Made by a program: the position numbers and the translations under genes. From Candidatus Cloacimonadota bacterium (GTDB taxonomy: Bacteria > Cloacimonadota > Cloacimonadia > Cloacimonadales > Cloacimonadaceae): 6,908 nt of DNA. Of the stretch, positions 3,370 to 6,908 are shown piece by piece. The stretch is from NCBI GenBank assembly GCA_028703735.1, contig JAQVMI010000098.1, positions 1-6,908 of the forward strand, written 5' to 3'. Below the pieces are notes generated by a model. It saw only the letters and a list, made by a program, of their open reading frames with translations. It was not told the DNA's origin and did not search any database. How positions within the stretch are numbered: position 1 is the first letter of the stretch; every line of letters starts with the position of its first letter.

Positions 3370-6300
3370 ATGATAATTGCTTTAAGAATGATTCAAGACA
3401 TTGAAACAACACTGAATATAATGCTAAGAGATGCCAGGATTGAAGATTATAGAATAGTCTTTTTACTTAATTATGATATATCTGTCTTTGTAAAAGCTAA
3501 TAAAGAAATAACTCTTGATGTACTGCCATATTTCGATAATAGCAAGGTAAAGTATGAACAATATACAGACTGTGAGGTAATAAACGATCCTTATCTGGAC
3601 GATAAATTCGAAGAAAACATTGAAAAAATCAGCGTATCAGTCCGAAGACGGTTTGATAACTTGTTAAGTCACAAGGTGCAACACATTAAAACACCATTTC
3701 CGGTAATTTCATTTTATAGCTATAAAGGAGGTACTGGCAGAACAACATCTCTTGCGCTATTTGCATCACACTACGCAATGCATTATAAAAAGAAGGTTGT
3801 TATCCTCGATTGTGATTTTGAAGCACCAGGCTTCAATAATTACTTTGATATTTCCGAAGATATACTAACTCAAAAGCAAGGTGTTGTTGAATACCTAAAT
3901 GATGTTATTTATTTTCCTGATCTTGATGTCGAGAACTATTCAATAAGGGTTTCATCAAAGTTCTCAGGAGATGGTACAATCATTGTATTCCCAGCTGGCA
4001 ATCTAACTCAAGGGTTAGTGGATGAAAATAATTCGACTTTAAAAACGCACTTTGATCATTATCTAGAAGCACTATCCAGAACGAACTTTTCTGGAAGAGA
4101 TTTCATGCAAACTAATATGTTAGAATTGTTAAATAAAATCAATACTAAATACGCACCTGATGTTCTACTTATCGATAATCGTACTGGTTTTAATGATATT
4201 TATTCTAATTTAAGCCTGACCTTTTCTTCGATGATCATAGGATTTTTTGGGAGTAATGCACAAACAGTACCTGGTTTTGAAAGCTTTATACATCAAGTGT
4301 TTTCTAAGAATATTAGAGCGATAGTTGTAAATTCCATAATATCAGATATTAGATACCATAATGATTTTTTGAAACATATTTATGAACCCACTATACAGAT
4401 ATTGTCTAATGAAAATATTGATCCCCAGATCGATTCGCCAGAACCAGATTCAATCAGTTCTTTAGAGGAAACATTACAACACATACCTGTTTACCCCTTA
4501 TATAGAATTCCCCGGTTAGAGGTTGTTGGTTGCGCTAATGACGATGGTGTTGACTTTGTTAGTATGATTAAAAGTAAAACGCTTAGTGAATATACTGCAC
4601 TTTTTGAATCTATCATACTTAACACGGGCATTGGCAATTCCGAGAATCATGATATCGAAAGCCACATAGAAAATGATATCTCAGATGAGCAGCATGAGAA
4701 AATAATCGAAATACCAAATCAACCAGAAACTACTATTGAAAGTAAGCCAATAAATGGGATAAAAGAAGTAAATGTATTAAAAAAAGGTATATTAGAGGAG
4801 ATTGAGAAAAATTTCCCCAAAGGATATACGGAAGATTTAAACGTAAATGACGATTTTATAAAAAGATGCTTGTTCTATCGTGAGTGTATGACAGATATTT
4901 TGAATCGAGATAAATTCCTCGTTGTTGGAAATAAAGGCACTGGCAAAACATTGATATACAGAGCATTTACCAGAGACACTTTTATAGAGCTAATAACAAA
5001 AAAGTATGGTGTCAATAAGAATGATTACATTTTTATCAACATAATTGCAATCCATAAAGGTGACGCACGTAATGGGATAATCAAGTTTATCGATGATTCG
5101 GTAATTGATAATCAAAGCACGATGTCCTCTGACATTTTTTATCGAAGGTTCTGGATGCTTTACATTTGGAACTCAATTCTTATTGAACCAGTATTTAAAT
5201 CTTGGAATTTAGAATCAAAACTTGATGTGATGCATATTAAACCAGACGAGGAAACAGCAAAACGCTTTAAATCCATAATAATGGATGATGAGAGTATGAT
5301 TCAAGTGGAAAATGAATTAAAGAGTCTTGATAACTATTTGGCAGCACAAAAGAATTTTATGGTGATTTCTTTCGACGAGCTAGACCATGTATTCAAACCA
5401 CATACTTGGGATCAAACTGTATCTCCTCTGATTACATATATGAGGAATAATCAGTTCAGCAACATCATTCCTAAGGTGTTTATTAGGTCTGACTTGTACA
5501 GAAAATTAGCAAATTTGACGAATAAAGAGCAACTACAGAATCGGATGATTAATATAGAGTGGAATAGTGAGGAGTTGTTTGGCTTCTTCTTTAAAACACT
5601 ATTCGCTCTCGGGACAGCTAAACAAGACTTTTTTGCGATATTAAAACATGAATATAAAGCGGATATCGACCAAGTTATTAAACTAGAAAATATGTGTAAT
5701 AACTTTAATATGCCAACAGACAAAAAGCATGTTTCTGTGTTGGTAACTACTTTCTTCGGAAAATGGGCTGATTATAGAGGATCAACAAGATATGGTTTGA
5801 GTTACGATTGGTTTTATACAAATCTTAAAAATGCTGATGGCTCAATCAGCTTACGTCCATTTATTGATTTGATAAGAGATGCAGTACACTATGCTCTTAA
5901 TAATGAAGATTTTTCTAAACATCCGATACTTCCCATTCTGCATCAAGTATATTATACGCACCCTGAGTCTAGAGTAGCGGCAGTTAAAACCCATATAAAC
6001 GATCTTTCAAAAGAAACAGGGAATAAGGATATAGAAAAGGTATTCAATTTTATACGTCTTGAAGCACCCAAGAGTTTACGTAAGTTTAACTTATTAAAAC
6101 ATGAGTTTGATATGTTATTAAATTTGGTTATAAAAAGATACGGCAAAGAACTAGAAAATACGTCCATTGACTCTCTCAGAGATGTGTTGATTAACAATGG
6201 AATCATAACGGTATTTTTTAAGCCCGGGGGCTATACTATGTATTCTTATGCGTTTTTGTATAAGTACTATCTTGGTCTAGGTGGGCGGGATGAATCCTAA
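3370..6300 (+). CDS. Double NTPase: ParA/MinD-like KGGxGR domain fused to AAA/STAND-like P-loop ATPase
   Basis: A 976-aa soluble protein. Residues 1-105 form an N-terminal alpha/beta-looking domain I do not recognise. Residues 111-415 are a ParA/MinD-like domain: deviant Walker A SYKGGTGRTT (117-126, signature K119, Arg124 replacing the usual Lys), VVILDCDFEAPG (143-154) and Walker B DVLLIDNRTGF (264-274). An acidic, polar linker (420-460) leads to a second ATPase: Walker A VVGNKGTGKT (518-527), Walker B MVISFDELDHVF (664-675, D669 E670), and a sensor-like strand VFIRSDLY (703-710). The segment around 812-840 (DGSISLRPFIDLIRDA) and the C-terminus (932-971, ending YTMYSYAFLYKYYLGLG) resemble the arginine-containing helical part and a winged helix of STAND/Sll1717-type P-loop ATPases; that name is from memory. 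Probable role: NTP-dependent sensor or switch controlling the HEPN-like partner. There is no signal peptide, membrane helix or nuclease motif. The gene is strongly AT-rich. The stop is convergent with the gene at the right edge. Confidence 0.88.
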   Translation: MIIALRMIQDIETTLNIMLRDARIEDYRIVFLLNYDISVFVKANKEITLDVLPYFDNSKVKYEQYTDCEVINDPYLDDKFEENIEKISVSVRRRFDNLLSHKVQHIKTPFPVISFYSYKGGTGRTTSLALFASHYAMHYKKKVVILDCDFEAPGFNNYFDISEDILTQKQGVVEYLNDVIYFPDLDVENYSIRVSSKFSGDGTIIVFPAGNLTQGLVDENNSTLKTHFDHYLEALSRTNFSGRDFMQTNMLELLNKINTKYAPDVLLIDNRTGFNDIYSNLSLTFSSMIIGFFGSNAQTVPGFESFIHQVFSKNIRAIVVNSIISDIRYHNDFLKHIYEPTIQILSNENIDPQIDSPEPDSISSLEETLQHIPVYPLYRIPRLEVVGCANDDGVDFVSMIKSKTLSEYTALFESIILNTGIGNSENHDIESHIENDISDEQHEKIIEIPNQPETTIESKPINGIKEVNVLKKGILEEIEKNFPKGYTEDLNVNDDFIKRCLFYRECMTDILNRDKFLVVGNKGTGKTLIYRAFTRDTFIELITKKYGVNKNDYIFINIIAIHKGDARNGIIKFIDDSVIDNQSTMSSDIFYRRFWMLYIWNSILIEPVFKSWNLESKLDVMHIKPDEETAKRFKSIIMDDESMIQVENELKSLDNYLAAQKNFMVISFDELDHVFKPHTWDQTVSPLITYMRNNQFSNIIPKVFIRSDLYRKLANLTNKEQLQNRMINIEWNSEELFGFFFKTLFALGTAKQDFFAILKHEYKADIDQVIKLENMCNNFNMPTDKKHVSVLVTTFFGKWADYRGSTRYGLSYDWFYTNLKNADGSISLRPFIDLIRDAVHYALNNEDFSKHPILPILHQVYYTHPESRVAAVKTHINDLSKETGNKDIEKVFNFIRLEAPKSLRKFNLLKHEFDMLLNLVIKRYGKELENTSIDSLRDVLINNGIITVFFKPGGYTMYSYAFLYKYYLGLGGRDES

Positions 6301-6472
6301 CAAATTGTGAGAAGACTATAAATGTCCGAGGTGGCATGTAGCTAATCAACATAAAGTATTATAACTTGTTCGCTCATTATTCTTCCTGGTTTGTACCCTT
6401 TTTATTTCGATATTATTCACCCCCACAGGTCACTACATCCCACGGGGGTGATCTGTATCAGGGCTTAGGCTT
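6301..6472. other. Intergenic region between convergent genes
   Basis: These 172 bp lie between the stop of the NTPase gene and the final stop of the broken minus-strand gene. No gene is seen. A GC-rich hairpin (6417-6451) is the only clear structure. The right-hand boundary of the transferred block probably falls here. Confidence 0.55.
6417..6451. repeat. 8-bp GC-rich inverted repeat (hairpin) between convergent genes
   Basis: TCACCCCC (6417-6424) pairs perfectly with GGGGGTGA (6444-6451) around a 19-base loop. It lies 21 bases beyond the last stop of the minus-strand gene and about 115 bases beyond the NTPase stop. No T run follows on either strand, so it is not a standard intrinsic terminator, though it could block convergent transcription or stabilise transcript ends. 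Confidence 0.5.
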
Positions 6473-6908
6473 TTATATCTTTGGATTCCCTGTTTGCTGG
6501 TCTTTCACTCCAGTATAATAAACGCTAGACACCACTTGCTGTTTCAGAGAATCTGCAAGGTCGGGGTATTGGGGCTGCTGCCTAAGGTTATCAGCCGACT
6601 TTATGGCTTTTCGGATTCGCCTCCCAATAGCACTTTGAACCTATCACCAAATGGCTTTGCAGATAGTTTGTCAGTTCGGGGTTAATGGGTTTTAAGGCAG
6701 AATAGAATTGCTTAACCGAGCTGCGGATCAGGTGGGCATGGCTACGCTGAATTTTGTTATCCATTTTTATCTTTCCGCGGGTGTTAAGGCACTGCTTAAG
6801 GTAATCGGAGATCTTTTCCATTTCGTCCTTAATATCGCTTGTCCGGGCATAATCGCTGCCGCATTTTGCCTCTGCCAGTTCATCCATCAGCTTAATTGCA
6901 TATAGCTT
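6473..6908 (-). pseudogene. Hypothetical protein gene, 3' part, apparently frameshifted
   Basis: The frame is open from the right edge leftwards to a TGA at 6591-6593. It reads KLYAIKLMDELAEAK at the edge, so the ATG at 6887 is probably internal and the true start lies outside the window. It then runs through a conserved-looking core ending INPELTNYLQSHLVIGSKCY. Moving by one base at the A4 run (plus-strand TTTT at 6608-6611) gives a continuation to TAA at 6473-6475 that includes ADNLRQQPQYPD and LADSLKQQVVSSVYYTG. That segment has normal protein composition, and its own frame is closed by TAG just upstream of the shift, so both parts probably belong to one gene. Removing one A restores a single frame. 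Causes could be an assembly or sequencing error, true decay, or programmed slippage. The protein looks helical and charged; I do not recognise a function, though the style fits Cloacimonadota hypothetical proteins. Confidence 0.6.

Noticed and set aside
6417..6451. Intrinsic terminator for the NTPase or the minus-strand gene
   Set aside because: The stem is strong, but no T run follows it on either strand.
6494..6685. Plus-strand open frame of 63 codons near the right edge
   Set aside because: It lies opposite the minus-strand frames, which have better protein character on both sides of the shift. It is an antisense shadow.

Overview
The window looks like a piece of an accessory (defence-island-type) region from a bacterium. 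My best guess is a member of the Cloacimonadota (WWE1). This rests on two things I recognise from memory and cannot verify here: the 148-aa protein starting MKVSFQYGLAGYTGKA at the left, and the GTCTAAC heptad tandem repeats beside it. No rRNA, tRNA or CRISPR array is visible.

Layout. At the left edge (1-127) is the end of an insertion sequence, probably IS3-type, with the first 28 codons of its orfA-like transposase on the minus strand. A short heptad repeat (130-172) separates it from a minus-strand gene for the 148-aa lineage-type hypothetical protein (174-620). About 290 bp without a gene follows, containing a perfect 13-bp inverted repeat. Then come two plus-strand cassettes. The first (911-2605) is a compact type II restriction-modification pair: an SPPY-type amino-methyltransferase (probably N4-cytosine) followed 15 bp later by an MvaI/BcnI-family endonuclease. 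A candidate terminator (2627-2677) and a candidate promoter (2808-2834) separate it from the second cassette (2862-6300). That cassette is a 162-aa HEPN-like protein followed 19 bp later by a 976-aa protein carrying two different P-loop NTPase modules, a ParA/MinD-like KGGTGRTT domain and an AAA/STAND-like GNKGTGKT domain. At the right edge, convergent on the minus strand, is the 3' part of another hypothetical gene that appears split by a one-base frameshift (6473-6908).

How the genes may work together. Both cassettes suit genome defence. The methyltransferase protects host sites and the endonuclease cuts unmodified DNA. In the second cassette the large NTPase would be the sensor or switch, and the HEPN-like protein the probable effector (RNase) or regulated partner. 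This two-gene HEPN plus double-NTPase unit is the best candidate for a poorly described system. The defence block is visibly richer in A+T than the flanking genes, most clearly in the second cassette, which fits horizontal acquisition.
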